Notes: a model not told the origin generated them from the sequence alone. 64,000 bases of DNA from Planktomarina temperata RCA23 (GCF_000738435.1 NZ_CP003984.1:1984001-2048000); one strand, 5' to 3'; positions 55,487 through 64,000 are shown, counted from the first letter of the stretch. Program-made: numbers and translations.

Positions 55487-56307
55487 TCAGATGACGCCCC
55501 ATCTGATTGGCTCAAGACCCCGCCATGGCGGATCATCTGGATGGATTTGGCCTTGCCAGTGGACTCCTCCGTTTCAACCAAAAGACCGCAGAGAGTCGCC
55601 GGTCCCAGAGCCGGCTCAAACCGCGCCTTGGGCATGCCAGTGATAAAACGGCGCAGCGGCTCGGCCTTTTGCATACCGATAACGGAGTTGTAATCACCGC
55701 ACATGCCGGCATCGCTTTGAAAGCCCGTGCCGCGTTCCAAAATCTGCGCATCGGCCGTGGGCACATGGGTGTGCGAGCCCACAACCACACTGGCCTTGCC
55801 ATCGCAAAAATGCCCCATCGCCATTTTTTCAGAGGTGGCCTCACAATGGATGTCCACCAAGCTCGCCGCAACCTGCCCGCCCAAAGGATGGCGCGACAAT
55901 ATGGCGTCCACAGCGGAAAACGGATCGTCGAAGGGCCGCTTCATAAAGACCTGCCCCAGAACTTGCGCCACCAAAACCTTTCGTCCACGCGTGGCCGTGA
56001 AAATCGCCGCCCCGCGCCCCGGTGCTGATTTGGAAAAGTTGAGCGGGCGGATGATGCGGGGTTCGGTTTCGATGAATTGCAGCATATCCTTTTGATCAAA
56101 GGCATGATCGCCAAGCGTGATGCAATCGGCGCCCGCCTTTAGAATTTCCTGAGCATGGTTGCCGGACAGCCCCATGCCACCGGTGGCATTCTCGCCGTTG
56201 ACCACAACAAAATCCGCCTTCAAACGCGCCCGCAAATCGGGCAGCTCATTTGAAATTGCCTGCCGCCCGGAGCGGCCCATCACATCACCAAGATATAGAA
56301 TTTTCAT
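55483..56307 (-). CDS. TIGR00282-family metallophosphoesterase (YmdB-like)
   Basis: Dinuclear metallophosphoesterase (274 aa); B. subtilis YmdB of this family hydrolyses 2',3'-cyclic nucleotides. The metal ligands are in MKILYLGDVMGRSGRQA (Asp), VVNGENATGGMGLS (Asn/Glu), CITLGDHAFDQKDM, VDIHCEATSEKMAMGHFCDG and VVVGSHTHVPTADAQILERG (His). The last 20 residues add a short acidic tail. It is the first gene of the three-gene group with the EamA and SLC13 genes. Length is normal. Confidence 0.92.
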   Translation of the reverse strand: MKILYLGDVMGRSGRQAISNELPDLRARLKADFVVVNGENATGGMGLSGNHAQEILKAGADCITLGDHAFDQKDMLQFIETEPRIIRPLNFSKSAPGRGAAIFTATRGRKVLVAQVLGQVFMKRPFDDPFSAVDAILSRHPLGGQVAASLVDIHCEATSEKMAMGHFCDGKASVVVGSHTHVPTADAQILERGTGFQSDAGMCGDYNSVIGMQKAEPLRRFITGMPKARFEPALGPATLCGLLVETEESTGKAKSIQMIRHGGVLSQSDGASSE

Positions 56308-56357
56308 GGCACCCCCTTAGGCCTCAGTTGGCGCTAAAGCAAGACGGGCGCTTGGCT

Positions 56358-56825
56358 TTAGATTTCTGCAAAGTCGTATTGCGCGGCGATGCGAACGGGG
56401 AAGTTGACGGATCTGGCGATGAAGCAGACATCATGGATCTGGTCATGCACCGCATCGGCCGCCTGCGCGTCCATTCCGGGCGCCAATGTGATCTGCGGCC
56501 GCAGCGTTGCCGCAACAAAGCGCCCCGCCCCAGAAGGCGCGCTCTCACCATGGCCGATAGGGTGATCTTCATAGCCCATCACAACAATCCCAGCATTGAA
56601 AGACAAATGTAAAAACCACATCATATGACAAGAGCTCAGCGCGGTGATCAGCAAGTCTTCGGGATTATACAGCGGAGGATCCCCACCCAATAGCGGATCA
56701 TTGGAGCAGTCTAGGACCGGTTTTCCCGGGCTGCACAGCTGCCAGCGCCGATCATAGCCCTCGTAACGTGCATTGCCATCGCCGCGATTGCCTGTCCAAC
56801 GAATATGTGATGTGAAATCATGCAC
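56358..56825 (-). CDS. OsmC-family peroxiredoxin
   Basis: OsmC/Ohr-fold protein (155 aa) that in characterised relatives reduces organic hydroperoxides through a Cys pair. It begins MHDFTSHIRWTGNRGDGNAR. One conserved Cys is in LITALSSCHMMWFLHLSFNA and the second in ADAVHDQIHDVCFIARSVNF. YNPEDLLITALSSCHM and the latter segment (VNFPVRIAAQ) place it in the OsmC branch rather than Ohr. It stands alone between the phosphoesterase gene and MITE-like copy 4. Confidence 0.9.
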   Translation of the reverse strand: MHDFTSHIRWTGNRGDGNARYEGYDRRWQLCSPGKPVLDCSNDPLLGGDPPLYNPEDLLITALSSCHMMWFLHLSFNAGIVVMGYEDHPIGHGESAPSGAGRFVAATLRPQITLAPGMDAQAADAVHDQIHDVCFIARSVNFPVRIAAQYDFAEI

Positions 56826-56908
56826 GGCAGGTATAGCTCCTAAACTTATGTTTTAAATCGTATTAAATGCGCAGTTGAGCGCCCTGGCAAGTATAAATTT
56901 TGCATCAC

Positions 56909-57032
56909 AAACCCCTCTGCACAACGCAATTTCGACGCGCAAAGAGGGCAGTGCCGGCCTGGGCAGGCGCAGCCGGGTGTTGTCACCGGGCAAAGTGTTT
57001 TGGCTTGGCGGCTCGGTTATTCGGAGGTCTTT
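56909..57032. repeat. MITE-like palindromic element, copy 4 (diverged, about 124 bp)
   Basis: The left end reads AACCCCTCTGCACAACGC and the right end on the other strand AAAGACCTCCGAATAACC, both degenerate versions of the family's termini. The middle GGCAGGCGCAGCCGGGTGTTGTCACCGGGCAAAGTG corresponds to the internal stem-loop but has mismatches, so the hairpin is weaker. It lies downstream of the fused hydratase/dehydrogenase gene, before osmC. I see no clear target duplication. Confidence 0.8.
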
Positions 57033-57044
57033 CATAACCACCGC

Positions 57045-59111
57045 TCACAGCTTCGGCCGGGCTTCTGCCAAGGATTGCCCGGCCTCTGCGCAGCGGCGGA
57101 GCAGCGGTGAGACCTTCCAAGCCACAGGATCCTCCCGCGCCAAAATCTCAAGCTGCGCCACGATTGCCTTCACCCCAAGACTGTCTGCATAATCCATCAG
57201 CCCGCCGCGCCAGCGCGGGAAGCCGTAGCCAAAAACCGTTACCAGATCGATGTCACTGGCCGATTGCGCAATGCCCGCGTCCAAAATATCAGCTGCCTCA
57301 TTGATCATGGCCAGTAAAAGCCTTCGGCAGATCTCTGGCCCAGAATAATCCGTGCGAGACATTCCGGCAAAATGCGCCTCCTCTATGGCCAGATCCGCCA
57401 CGATTGGATCCTCCACCTTGCCCCCACCCCCGGGGTAGCGATACCAACCTGCACCTGTCTTGCGGCCCAATTTCCCCAGCTCAATCATGCGATCGGCAAT
57501 GGGGATATAGCGCCTGTTTGGATCGCGAGTCGGCGCCTGACGTTGCCGATTGGCATGGGCGATATCCAAGCCCGAGAGATCCTGGGCTTCATAGGGTCCC
57601 ATGGCATAGCCAAAATCTACCATGGCCTCATCCACGTCCCAAGGGGTTGAACCATCCATGAACACCGTATCGGCCGCCTCACGATAGCGCGCTAAAATGC
57701 GATTGCCGATAAACCCATCACAGACCCCGGCCAAAACCGGAACCTTGCCCAGGCGTTTTGCCAAAGCATACCCCGTGGAAATCGCACGATCGCTGCTCTG
57801 TGCCCCTTGAACAATTTCCAACAATTTCATGATATGGGCCGGTGCGAAGAAATGCAGGCCGATGACACGCGTGGGATCCATAAGCCGCGCGGCCATCTCA
57901 TTCACATCCAGATAAGACGTATTGGTGGCCAGCACGGCATCCGCTGGCATCACAGCTTCCAATTTGGCTAAAATTTCGTGTTTCACCGCCATATCTTCAA
58001 ACACCGCCTCAATAGCCAATTGCGCAGAGGCCGCTTCGCTATATTGCGTGCTCAGCGTCATCCGGCGGCGCTGATCGGCGGCCTGAGCGGCATCTATGAT
58101 ACCCCGTCTTAAGCTGGCCTCGGTAAGTTTGCCGATCGTGTCTTCAGCCCGTTGCAGCCCGGCGGCATCTGCCTCCAATACCGTGACCTGCAGGCCCGCT
58201 GCCAAAAGCGCATAGGCAATCCCGGCGCCCATCGTGCCGCCACCAACCACCACCGCGTGCCGCACCTCCAACGCCACGCCTCTTAAATGCGCTGGTGCTT
58301 TCGCGGCGCGCTGCGCAAAGAAAATATGTCTCAACGCCTTGGCTTGTGGCCCGGTCTTCAGCTCCAAAAACACCTGGCGTTCCTGCGTCAAAGCCTGGTG
58401 AAATGGCAAAGACAGCCCTGCCTCGATCACCTCAAGCGCCCGCAAAGGCGCCTCTTGCCCAGCCATTTTTGCTTTTAGATTTTCACGCGCCATGTGGAAC
58501 AGATCCGGGTCATGCGCGGGGGCATGAAATTCCCATGTGGGCACAATGCAGCCCAGCTCTTCGCTGTTGACCATGAAGGCAGCCTCAATGGGATCGTCCT
58601 CCACCGCATGGACCAATCCCGCCGAGCGGGCCTCTTGCGCCCCAATGGGCTTGCCCATGGTGATCATCTCAACGGCTTTTTGCAGCCCGACCAGACGCGG
58701 CAGGCGCGCGGTGCCACCGGCTCCAGGGATAACCCCCAACGTCACCTCCGGCAGGCCAATGCGCGCATCAGGCGCCATAATGCGCATGCGGCAGGCCATG
58801 GCAATTTCAGCGCCGCCCCCCAAGGCCACGCCCTCAATTGCGGCAATCCACGGCACGAAGCTTTCATCAATCGCATTCAAAACCTCCGGCAGATGCGGCA
58901 CTTGCGGTGGGCTGTCAAATTCCTTTGCGTCTGCGCCCGCTGCGAAAACGCCCCCGGCACCAAAGACAATGACCCGGTCCAACCTGTCCCGCTCCGCCCA
59001 GCGCACCGCCTCAAGCAGACCTTGGCGGAGGGCTTGGCCAATGGCGTTCACCGGTGGATTGCTCAAGGTTACATAGCCAACATGATTTTCACTGCGCATG
59101 GTCACCTGCAT
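57045..59111 (-). CDS. Fused enoyl-CoA hydratase/3-hydroxyacyl-CoA dehydrogenase (FadJ-type)
   Basis: Bifunctional beta-oxidation-type enzyme (688 aa). The N-terminal crotonase domain (about 1-190) contains IEGVALGGGAEIAMACRMRI and GLPEVTLGVIPGAGGTARLP. The C-terminal part has the NAD motif VVGGGTMGAGIAYALLAAGL near residue 290, FFAPAHIMKLLEIVQGAQSS and VGVCDG-type GVCDGFIGNRILARYREA. It lies 39 bp after boxR in the box operon. Here it probably hydrates the unsaturated C6 dicarboxyl-CoA from BoxC/BoxD and oxidises the hydroxyacyl-CoA to 3-oxoadipyl-CoA (the PaaF/PaaH steps). A general fatty-acid role is also possible. No ketothiolase is in view. Confidence 0.9.
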   Translation of the reverse strand: MQVTMRSENHVGYVTLSNPPVNAIGQALRQGLLEAVRWAERDRLDRVIVFGAGGVFAAGADAKEFDSPPQVPHLPEVLNAIDESFVPWIAAIEGVALGGGAEIAMACRMRIMAPDARIGLPEVTLGVIPGAGGTARLPRLVGLQKAVEMITMGKPIGAQEARSAGLVHAVEDDPIEAAFMVNSEELGCIVPTWEFHAPAHDPDLFHMARENLKAKMAGQEAPLRALEVIEAGLSLPFHQALTQERQVFLELKTGPQAKALRHIFFAQRAAKAPAHLRGVALEVRHAVVVGGGTMGAGIAYALLAAGLQVTVLEADAAGLQRAEDTIGKLTEASLRRGIIDAAQAADQRRRMTLSTQYSEAASAQLAIEAVFEDMAVKHEILAKLEAVMPADAVLATNTSYLDVNEMAARLMDPTRVIGLHFFAPAHIMKLLEIVQGAQSSDRAISTGYALAKRLGKVPVLAGVCDGFIGNRILARYREAADTVFMDGSTPWDVDEAMVDFGYAMGPYEAQDLSGLDIAHANRQRQAPTRDPNRRYIPIADRMIELGKLGRKTGAGWYRYPGGGGKVEDPIVADLAIEEAHFAGMSRTDYSGPEICRRLLLAMINEAADILDAGIAQSASDIDLVTVFGYGFPRWRGGLMDYADSLGVKAIVAQLEILAREDPVAWKVSPLLRRCAEAGQSLAEARPKL

Positions 59112-59150
59112 CGGACCCCTCCTTGAGAATATGAAAAAGCGGCGCGGATG

Positions 59151-60071
59151 TTACACCGCCCGCGCATTTAGAATTTGACAGCTCTCAATGAGCTGGGACA
59201 ATTCGATCTGGCTTTGGTTCACCGATTTGCCACTGGTGTCCAAAACATGATCGGACTGCGTGTAGAGAGCCTCGCGCGATCTCAAAATTTGGCGCAATTG
59301 GATCATCGCCTGCGGATTGTCCTGCATCGGTCGCACGTCGCCTTGCGCACGCACGCGCTCCATATGCTCCGAAGCAGAGGCTTTTAGCCACACCGTGTGG
59401 AAGCGCGACAACACATGGTAAAAACTACCCTCCTCCGACACGATTCCGCCTGCCACGGCGACAACAGCGCGGCTGTGCCCCTCAATAATGCCCGTCAAAG
59501 TATCGGCCTCAAGCTGGCGATAGCCCTCTTGCCCGTAGAGCGCGATGATCTCGCGAAGCGCCATGCCTGCATTTTTTTCAATCTCGCGGTTCAGCTCAAT
59601 AAATGGCGCGTCAAACACCTTCGCCACCCGTGCGCCCAGGGTTGATTTCCCGGCCCCCCGCAGACCCACCAGACACAGGCGCTGCGCTTTTTGCCGCCCC
59701 ATACGCTCGGGATCTAGCACCTGCAAGACCCGCGCGCGCACAGCGGCATCGGCGCGCGCATAAAGCTGTGCGATATGCGGTAAGTCCGAATGAAACATCG
59801 CATCCGCCATCAAGAAATGCTCCAACGGCTGCTCCAAGGCCGCAGCGAGTTTGATCAAGAGGCCAATGGAGATATTGCCATCTCCAGCCTCAACTTTGGC
59901 CAAATACCGCGGTGAAACGCCCGAGCGCTCGGACAGGCTGCGACGGCTTAACCCTTGGGATTTTCGCATCTGCCGTAGGCGCGTGCCCAAACTGCGCAAA
60001 AGCGCAGCGCTTGGCGGGTCAAGAGCCGCGCTCTTTTGAACATTCAAGTGATCGTTGCGCTCAAAACTCAT
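59151..60071 (-). CDS. boxR: BoxR: XRE-type regulator fused to shikimate-kinase-like domain
   Basis: Benzoyl-CoA-responsive transcriptional repressor (306 aa) of the BoxR/BzdR family. The N-terminal helix-turn-helix is at about residues 24-85 (RQMRKSQGLSRRSLSERSGV, RYLAKVEAGDGNISIGLLIK). The C-terminal half resembles shikimate kinase, with the P-loop CLVGLRGAGKSTLGARVAKV and VAVAGGIVSEEGSFYHVLSR. In known relatives the kinase-like domain senses benzoyl-CoA rather than acting as an enzyme. It lies within the box operon between the thioesterase (overlap of four bases) and the fused hydratase. It is likely autoregulatory (inference). Confidence 0.93.
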   Translation of the reverse strand: MSFERNDHLNVQKSAALDPPSAALLRSLGTRLRQMRKSQGLSRRSLSERSGVSPRYLAKVEAGDGNISIGLLIKLAAALEQPLEHFLMADAMFHSDLPHIAQLYARADAAVRARVLQVLDPERMGRQKAQRLCLVGLRGAGKSTLGARVAKVFDAPFIELNREIEKNAGMALREIIALYGQEGYRQLEADTLTGIIEGHSRAVVAVAGGIVSEEGSFYHVLSRFHTVWLKASASEHMERVRAQGDVRPMQDNPQAMIQLRQILRSREALYTQSDHVLDTSGKSVNQSQIELSQLIESCQILNARAV

Positions 60072-60526
60072 CGGGCCGACTCCGCCATGGCGCTTAGGAC
60101 AATCTCACGCAGATCCACCGGTGGGGGGCATTTCTTAAACGCATTCGCGGTGACAAAAACATTGACCGACCGGCTGGAAAAACACCGCTGCCCCTCTTGC
60201 TCACCATCGACGCGGAAGGTGATGGATGTCTCGCCCAAATGCTCGGGCCAAACATAGCACAATAGGGGATGACGGGGCGTGACCGGGCGGGCAAAATCCA
60301 TTTCCAGCCGCACAAAAGGCGTTCCCAAATTGCGGTCAACTTCCAACTGGAACCAGCCATCACCGCCCAGCTGCGCTTCCCACCAGCCATTAATTGCGTC
60401 CAATGCAAACCATGGCAGACGGCCCGTATAGACGATGCGCGCAGGATCACAATCGCCCCATGTCACATTGATTTTATGACAAAATGCGCCAAGGGGGCGC
60501 GGGTCCATCTCAGTAGGTTTCGACAT
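60068..60526 (-). CDS. Acyl-CoA thioesterase, 4HBT hotdog family
   Basis: Hotdog-fold thioesterase (152 aa from ATG 60526). The catalytic Asp motif VTWGDCDPARIVYTGRLPWF is that of 4-hydroxybenzoyl-CoA thioesterases. INGWWEAQLGGDGWFQLEVD and VWPEHLGETSITFRVDGEQE follow. In box clusters such enzymes are thought to release CoA from aromatic or dead-end acyl-CoAs. ATG 60526 overlaps the boxA stop by 17 bases and has a GGA ribosome-binding site. Another ATG at 60508, one base after the boxA stop, is also possible. It overlaps boxR by four bases. Confidence 0.88.
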   Translation of the reverse strand: MSKPTEMDPRPLGAFCHKINVTWGDCDPARIVYTGRLPWFALDAINGWWEAQLGGDGWFQLEVDRNLGTPFVRLEMDFARPVTPRHPLLCYVWPEHLGETSITFRVDGEQEGQRCFSSRSVNVFVTANAFKKCPPPVDLREIVLSAMAESAR

Positions 60527-61700
60527 GATAGCGTCCAGCTTCACGCAGGGTGTCGCGCAGATCAGGCCAGTTGCCTCCGAAGCTTTGGGCAATCTCCTCA
60601 AAGGCCGCCTCCACGCCCGCTTCCATTTCCTTCAAGCCACAAATGTAAATATGGGTCTGGCCATCTTGTAGCATCCCGGCCACCAGATCCCGCGCCTGTC
60701 GCATACAATCTTGCACATATTCCCGCGGTCCACCCGCAACGCGGCTATAGCTGAGGTGCTTTTGCAAAAGAGACTCGGGCAATTTGTTGAGCGGGCCGAA
60801 ATAGGGCAGGCTTTCGGGCGTCCGCGCGCCAAAGAACATGACCATACCCCCATCTTTCGGGCCCACGCGGCGTTGCCGGGCCATTGTGAAAGCCCGCATC
60901 GGCGCCGAACCCGTGCCTGTGCAAATCATCAACAAGCGCGCCTCTTGATCTGCAGGCATCAAGAAGGTGGCGCCAAAAGGCCCGGTGACATTCACCCGGT
61001 CACCGGGCTGCAAATCACAGATGTAGTTGGAGCACACGCCCTGTGCCTCGCGCTTCACGGTCAAAGACACATTGTGATACCCTGGCCGCTCGCCGTCCTG
61101 CGGGCTTGACACAGAATAGAGCCGGGGCAAATGCGCCTTGCCTTCGCAATCCTCGCCAGGGGCAAGAATGCCCAAAGATTGGCCCTCAAGCACAGGAAAG
61201 GGCCGGCCTTGGAAGTCTAGGATGATATGGCGGACATCGTGCTCTGGATCTTGGGTCAACGGATAATTGCCCTGCACCACCGCCTCAACGGGATGGCTAA
61301 GATTGTAAAGATTCACGGTTGGTTTTGCCGCAGAGACGGGCGCCACCGCCCGACCACCCGCGCCTTTTTGCGCCTCGGCCAGAAGCGCGGCGATCGGGTC
61401 TTGCTCTCCCTCCGCTCCGTCCGCAGGATCCACTGGGGCGGCCAGCTCTTCCTGTTCAGGCAGCTCCTCCCACTCATATTGCGCCTCAAGCGTGTAGGGC
61501 GTTTCAACCACCCGCCATTCGTCAATGGAGCCTGTGGGGCAAACGGGAATGCAATCCATGCAAAAATTACACAGATCCGCATTGACCACCACATTGTTAT
61601 CATCATGTTCAATCGCCCCAAGCGGACAGGTCATCTCGCAGGTGTAACAGCGGATGCAGATCTCTGGATCGATCAGATGTTGTTTGAGCGGCGTGTTCAT
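60510..61700 (-). CDS. boxA: Benzoyl-CoA 2,3-epoxidase, reductase component BoxA
   Basis: NADPH-dependent reductase (396 aa) supplying electrons to BoxB. The N-terminus is a two-cluster ferredoxin domain: CIRCYTCEMTCPLGAIEHDD and LCNFCMDCIPVCPTGSIDEW. After an acidic linker (about 85-125) a ferredoxin-NADP reductase-like domain follows, with RLYSVSSPQDGERPGYHNVS (FAD), TGPFGATFLMP and MICTGTGSAPMRAFTMARQR (NADP), and it ends in EAGRYHVETY. The length fits BoxA. It is 33 bp downstream of boxB. Confidence 0.96.
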   Translation of the reverse strand: MNTPLKQHLIDPEICIRCYTCEMTCPLGAIEHDDNNVVVNADLCNFCMDCIPVCPTGSIDEWRVVETPYTLEAQYEWEELPEQEELAAPVDPADGAEGEQDPIAALLAEAQKGAGGRAVAPVSAAKPTVNLYNLSHPVEAVVQGNYPLTQDPEHDVRHIILDFQGRPFPVLEGQSLGILAPGEDCEGKAHLPRLYSVSSPQDGERPGYHNVSLTVKREAQGVCSNYICDLQPGDRVNVTGPFGATFLMPADQEARLLMICTGTGSAPMRAFTMARQRRVGPKDGGMVMFFGARTPESLPYFGPLNKLPESLLQKHLSYSRVAGGPREYVQDCMRQARDLVAGMLQDGQTHIYICGLKEMEAGVEAAFEEIAQSFGGNWPDLRDTLREAGRYHVETY

Positions 61701-61733
61701 ATCGGTTCCTTCCGTGCCGGTCGCAACCAGGTC

Positions 61734-63185
61734 TTAGGCCATGTGCAATTTGACATATTCAAAGTCACCGGGCTTGTTGTCGATGCCCACCTTGGGCGCT
61801 GCGATCCAAGGTGCGAATTTGCCAGGCTCAAAACAAGGCACCATCAGCGATTGAATATAGGCGCCGTCCTCCTTGGTCGGCAGCCATTTTCCCGCCTGCG
61901 CCTCCCACTCTGCTTGGGAAATCACATCCCCCGCCGGGTTGGCTTTGATCGCAGCAAAGACGCCTATTTGACGATGGAAGGCCTCATGCGGCAAAGCCAG
62001 TTCAAACTCAATTCCGGTTTTGGCGATGAGCTTGTTCCACCGACCAATTCCGCCCGAGGCATCGCGGATATAATCATCCCGCAGGCGCATATTTATAGCG
62101 GTCAGCGCCGGAACCTCTTGGGCAACAATCTGGCCATCGACGACGCTACGCACGGTGTAGCTGTCATGTTTGAGCTGGTGGTCGTCTTGAATACGCTGCT
62201 CCATATAGCGGCCTTTGATGCCGGAATTGAAGGCATTGGCCGCATTGGTCGAGACTTCTTGACCAAACAGATCCAGCGACAAGGAATAATGCAGATTGAG
62301 CTTTTTCTGGATGGTCGGCAGATCAATCACGCCCAAATCCCGCACCTTACCGATGTCATAGGGATCTGTGATCCCGGCTTTATTCATCGCCTCGCAGGTG
62401 GCCTGCACCACACGGCCCACGCCGGTCTCGCCAACGAACATGTGATGGGCTTCCTCGGTGAGCATAAAGCGGCAGGTGCGGCTGAGCGGATCAAAACCTG
62501 ATTGCGCCAGGCTTTCCAGCTGCATCTTGCCATCGCGGTCGGTGAAATAGGTGAACATGAAAAACGACAGCCAATCTGGTGTCTCCTCATTGAAGGCCCC
62601 CAGCATGCGCGGCGCTTCCTCCGAACCTGACGAACGGCGCAGCAAGTCATCCGCCTCTTCCCGCCCGTCTTTGCCAAAATATTTTTGCAACAGATAGACC
62701 ATCGCCCAGAGGTGACGCCCCTCCTCCACATTCACCTGAAACAGGTTGCGCATGTCATAAAGTGATGGCGCCGTGAGGCCGAGAAATCGCTGTTGTTCCA
62801 CAGATCCCGGCTCTGTATCTCCTTGGATTACGATCAAGCGCTTGAGCATATTGCGATACTCACCGGGCACCTCTTGCCAGGCAGGCTGCCCGGCATGCTC
62901 CCCCATCGGGATCACGCGGTCTTCCACTTGCGGCGCCAAGAGGACACCCCAGCGGTATTCTGGCATTTTTACATAATCAAACTTGGCCCAACCCTTTGGA
63001 TCCACGCTGACCGCTGTGCGCAGATACACCATGCTGTCTTGAAAATTCTGCGGGATCAGATCATTCCACCAATTGATATAGCCCGGATGCCATTTCTCCA
63101 GCGCTTTGAGAACCTTACGGTCCTCCGATAGGCCCACGTTATTGGGAATCATCGTGTCATAATTGACGTTAATTAGATCCAGCAT
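61734..63185 (-). CDS. boxB: Benzoyl-CoA 2,3-epoxidase, oxygenase component BoxB
   Basis: Diiron oxygenase (483 aa) that epoxidises benzoyl-CoA to 2,3-epoxybenzoyl-CoA with O2 and electrons from BoxA. The diiron ligands lie in RNLFQVNVEEGRHLWAMVYL and RFMLTEEAHHMFVGETGVGR (E...EExxH pattern). NYDTMIPNNVGLSEDRKVLK at the start and LKHDSYTVRSVVDGQIVAQE are typical. The start is ATG 63185 (MLDLINVN) with AGGAGA just upstream. An in-frame extension of 47 codons upstream is out of family and runs towards boxC. The protein is full length. Confidence 0.97.
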   Translation of the reverse strand: MLDLINVNYDTMIPNNVGLSEDRKVLKALEKWHPGYINWWNDLIPQNFQDSMVYLRTAVSVDPKGWAKFDYVKMPEYRWGVLLAPQVEDRVIPMGEHAGQPAWQEVPGEYRNMLKRLIVIQGDTEPGSVEQQRFLGLTAPSLYDMRNLFQVNVEEGRHLWAMVYLLQKYFGKDGREEADDLLRRSSGSEEAPRMLGAFNEETPDWLSFFMFTYFTDRDGKMQLESLAQSGFDPLSRTCRFMLTEEAHHMFVGETGVGRVVQATCEAMNKAGITDPYDIGKVRDLGVIDLPTIQKKLNLHYSLSLDLFGQEVSTNAANAFNSGIKGRYMEQRIQDDHQLKHDSYTVRSVVDGQIVAQEVPALTAINMRLRDDYIRDASGGIGRWNKLIAKTGIEFELALPHEAFHRQIGVFAAIKANPAGDVISQAEWEAQAGKWLPTKEDGAYIQSLMVPCFEPGKFAPWIAAPKVGIDNKPGDFEYVKLHMA

Positions 63186-63249
63186 TTCTATCTCCTGTTG
63201 ATCAAACCCAGCAGTGGCACATGGCCCGTTGGTGAGCATCCATGGGCGT

Positions 63250-64000
63250 CTACACCCGTTCCATATCGAAATTTCCGCGCAGGCCCGTGCCATAGCGCTG
63301 CAAAGCACCCTCTTGGCCCACCGCATTTGGACGGTTGAAAATCCAATTTTGCCAAGCGGTCAGACGACCAAAGATACGCGTTTCCATCGTCTCTGGACCG
63401 GCAAACCGCAAATTGGCCTCCATCCCCGTCATCGCATCGGGGGAAAAGCTGGCGCGTTCTTCCATGAAAATACGCAGCTCATCATCCCAATCAATATCAT
63501 CAAGGATCATTGTCACCAGGCCCAAGGCATCGGCCTGCTCTGCCGCGAGTGGCACGCCGATCATGTCCTGCGCCTGTTCGACACGCTCAGGCTCGCCCAG
63601 AAACCGCGTTTGCAATCGGGTCAAATCATTGCCCATGGGGACTGGACCGAAATTCGCAGCCGACAGGCAAATTTCAGCCTCGGGTCGTTCATCATCTTCG
63701 AACTCCCCCTCCATCATATAGGTCCGATCCACCGCAAAGAGTATTTCTGACAATAGCCCGGCAAAACAAGAACCGTTTTCCACAAAAGCCGCCAAAGAGC
63801 GCGAGGTCACATCGATCCGCTTGAGCGTGCGTTTCCAGTAATGACGGATTTCGGCCGCCAGCCAGTGATCGCTCGTGGCAATCACAGCCTCATGGGCCAA
63901 AAAGGCCGCGCCATCCCCTTGGGATTTAAACACCCAAAGCCCAAGATCCATTTCGTTAAACCGCAGATGCAAAATCGCATCTTCAAGCTCTCGGCAAAGC
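63250..64000 (-). CDS. boxC: 2,3-Epoxybenzoyl-CoA dihydrolase BoxC, C-terminal part (runs off right edge)
   Basis: Crotonase-superfamily enzyme that opens the epoxidised ring to 3,4-didehydroadipyl-CoA semialdehyde and formate. About 250 C-terminal codons are visible. Segments include EMDLGLWVFKSQGDGAAFLA, SRSLAAFVENGSCFAGLLSE, LSAANFGPVPMGNDLTRLQT, GVPLAAEQADALGLVTMILD and RLTAWQNWIFNRPNAVGQEG, and the protein ends NFDMERV. The frame is open to the window edge with no stop, so the N-terminal half lies beyond base 64000. It is the first of the box genes in this window and is 64 bp before boxB. Confidence 0.94.
   Translation of the reverse strand, partial: LCRELEDAILHLRFNEMDLGLWVFKSQGDGAAFLAHEAVIATSDHWLAAEIRHYWKRTLKRIDVTSRSLAAFVENGSCFAGLLSEILFAVDRTYMMEGEFEDDERPEAEICLSAANFGPVPMGNDLTRLQTRFLGEPERVEQAQDMIGVPLAAEQADALGLVTMILDDIDWDDELRIFMEERASFSPDAMTGMEANLRFAGPETMETRIFGRLTAWQNWIFNRPNAVGQEGALQRYGTGLRGNFDMERV

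Overview
The window looks like a chromosomal segment of a marine alphaproteobacterium of the Roseobacter group (Rhodobacteraceae). The evidence is its gene content: heterotetrameric sarcosine oxidase, ccmI-ruvX-DUF1289, a DmdA-like GcvT protein, hydantoinase/oxoprolinase genes, a PotABCD-type transporter, a box (aerobic benzoyl-CoA) cluster with BoxR, and R. sphaeroides-type sorbitol dehydrogenase. Coding density is high and the base composition is moderately GC-rich. I see no rRNA, tRNA, CRISPR array, prophage or intact insertion sequence. No species is named because nothing here decides it.

Layout. 1-2862 (-): soxB-soxD-soxA, with soxA running off the left edge. 3031-4945 (+): ccmI, ruvX and a DUF1289 gene, overlapping start to stop. 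5013-7653 (-): dusA, a TauE/SafE permease and a PhyH-like oxygenase. 7857-10422: a peroxiredoxin, then a deletion scar joining two genes that have each lost their 5' end (an aldehyde dehydrogenase and a ThDP enzyme), then about 620 bp of unassigned DNA. 10423-17482: assorted catabolic and transport genes (CurA-like reductase, MFS permease, sorbitol dehydrogenase, FAD monooxygenase, YtoQ, glycerate kinase, carboxymuconolactone-decarboxylase-like protein). 17563-26826: dienoyl-CoA reductase, ThDP enzyme, an epimerase-fold protein without its catalytic Tyr/Lys, a glycosyltransferase, a GMC oxidase and a 3-oxoacid CoA-transferase pair.

27295-41154: a small AT-richer membrane protein, the DmdA-like gene, and a five-gene + strand operon hyuA-hyuB-FAD oxidoreductase-uronate-dehydrogenase-like-formylglycine-generating enzyme. 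These are followed by a TPR membrane protein, a DUF1989 protein, and a tight three-gene operon (diaminopropionate-ammonia-lyase-like, M24 hydrolase, Asp/Glu-racemase-like).

41172-50865 is the most interesting block. A complete polyamine/opine-type ABC importer is followed on the same strand by an aldehyde dehydrogenase, a luciferase-like flavin monooxygenase, a DUF1185 protein and an alpha/beta hydrolase. A stand-alone flavin reductase is transcribed divergently from the transporter. Monooxygenase + flavin reductase + aldehyde dehydrogenase + hydrolase is the enzyme set of trigonelline (N-methylnicotinate) ring cleavage in Acinetobacter. I therefore propose uptake and ring opening of an N-methylated pyridine carboxylate or a similar small cation; the substrate is inference.

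50990-56825: a DUF268 protein, YebC, an SLC13-type permease, an EamA exporter, a YmdB-type phosphoesterase and an OsmC protein. 57045-64000 (-): the box cluster boxC (cut by the right edge), boxB, boxA, a thioesterase, boxR and a fused hydratase/dehydrogenase that probably continues the pathway towards 3-oxoadipyl-CoA.

Four copies of a short palindromic element (about 107-128 bp when complete, with terminal inverted repeats and an internal stem-loop) lie between genes at 15106, 25271, 27082 and 56909. The copy at 15106 is flanked by a perfect 5-bp target duplication, so this is a MITE-like family.
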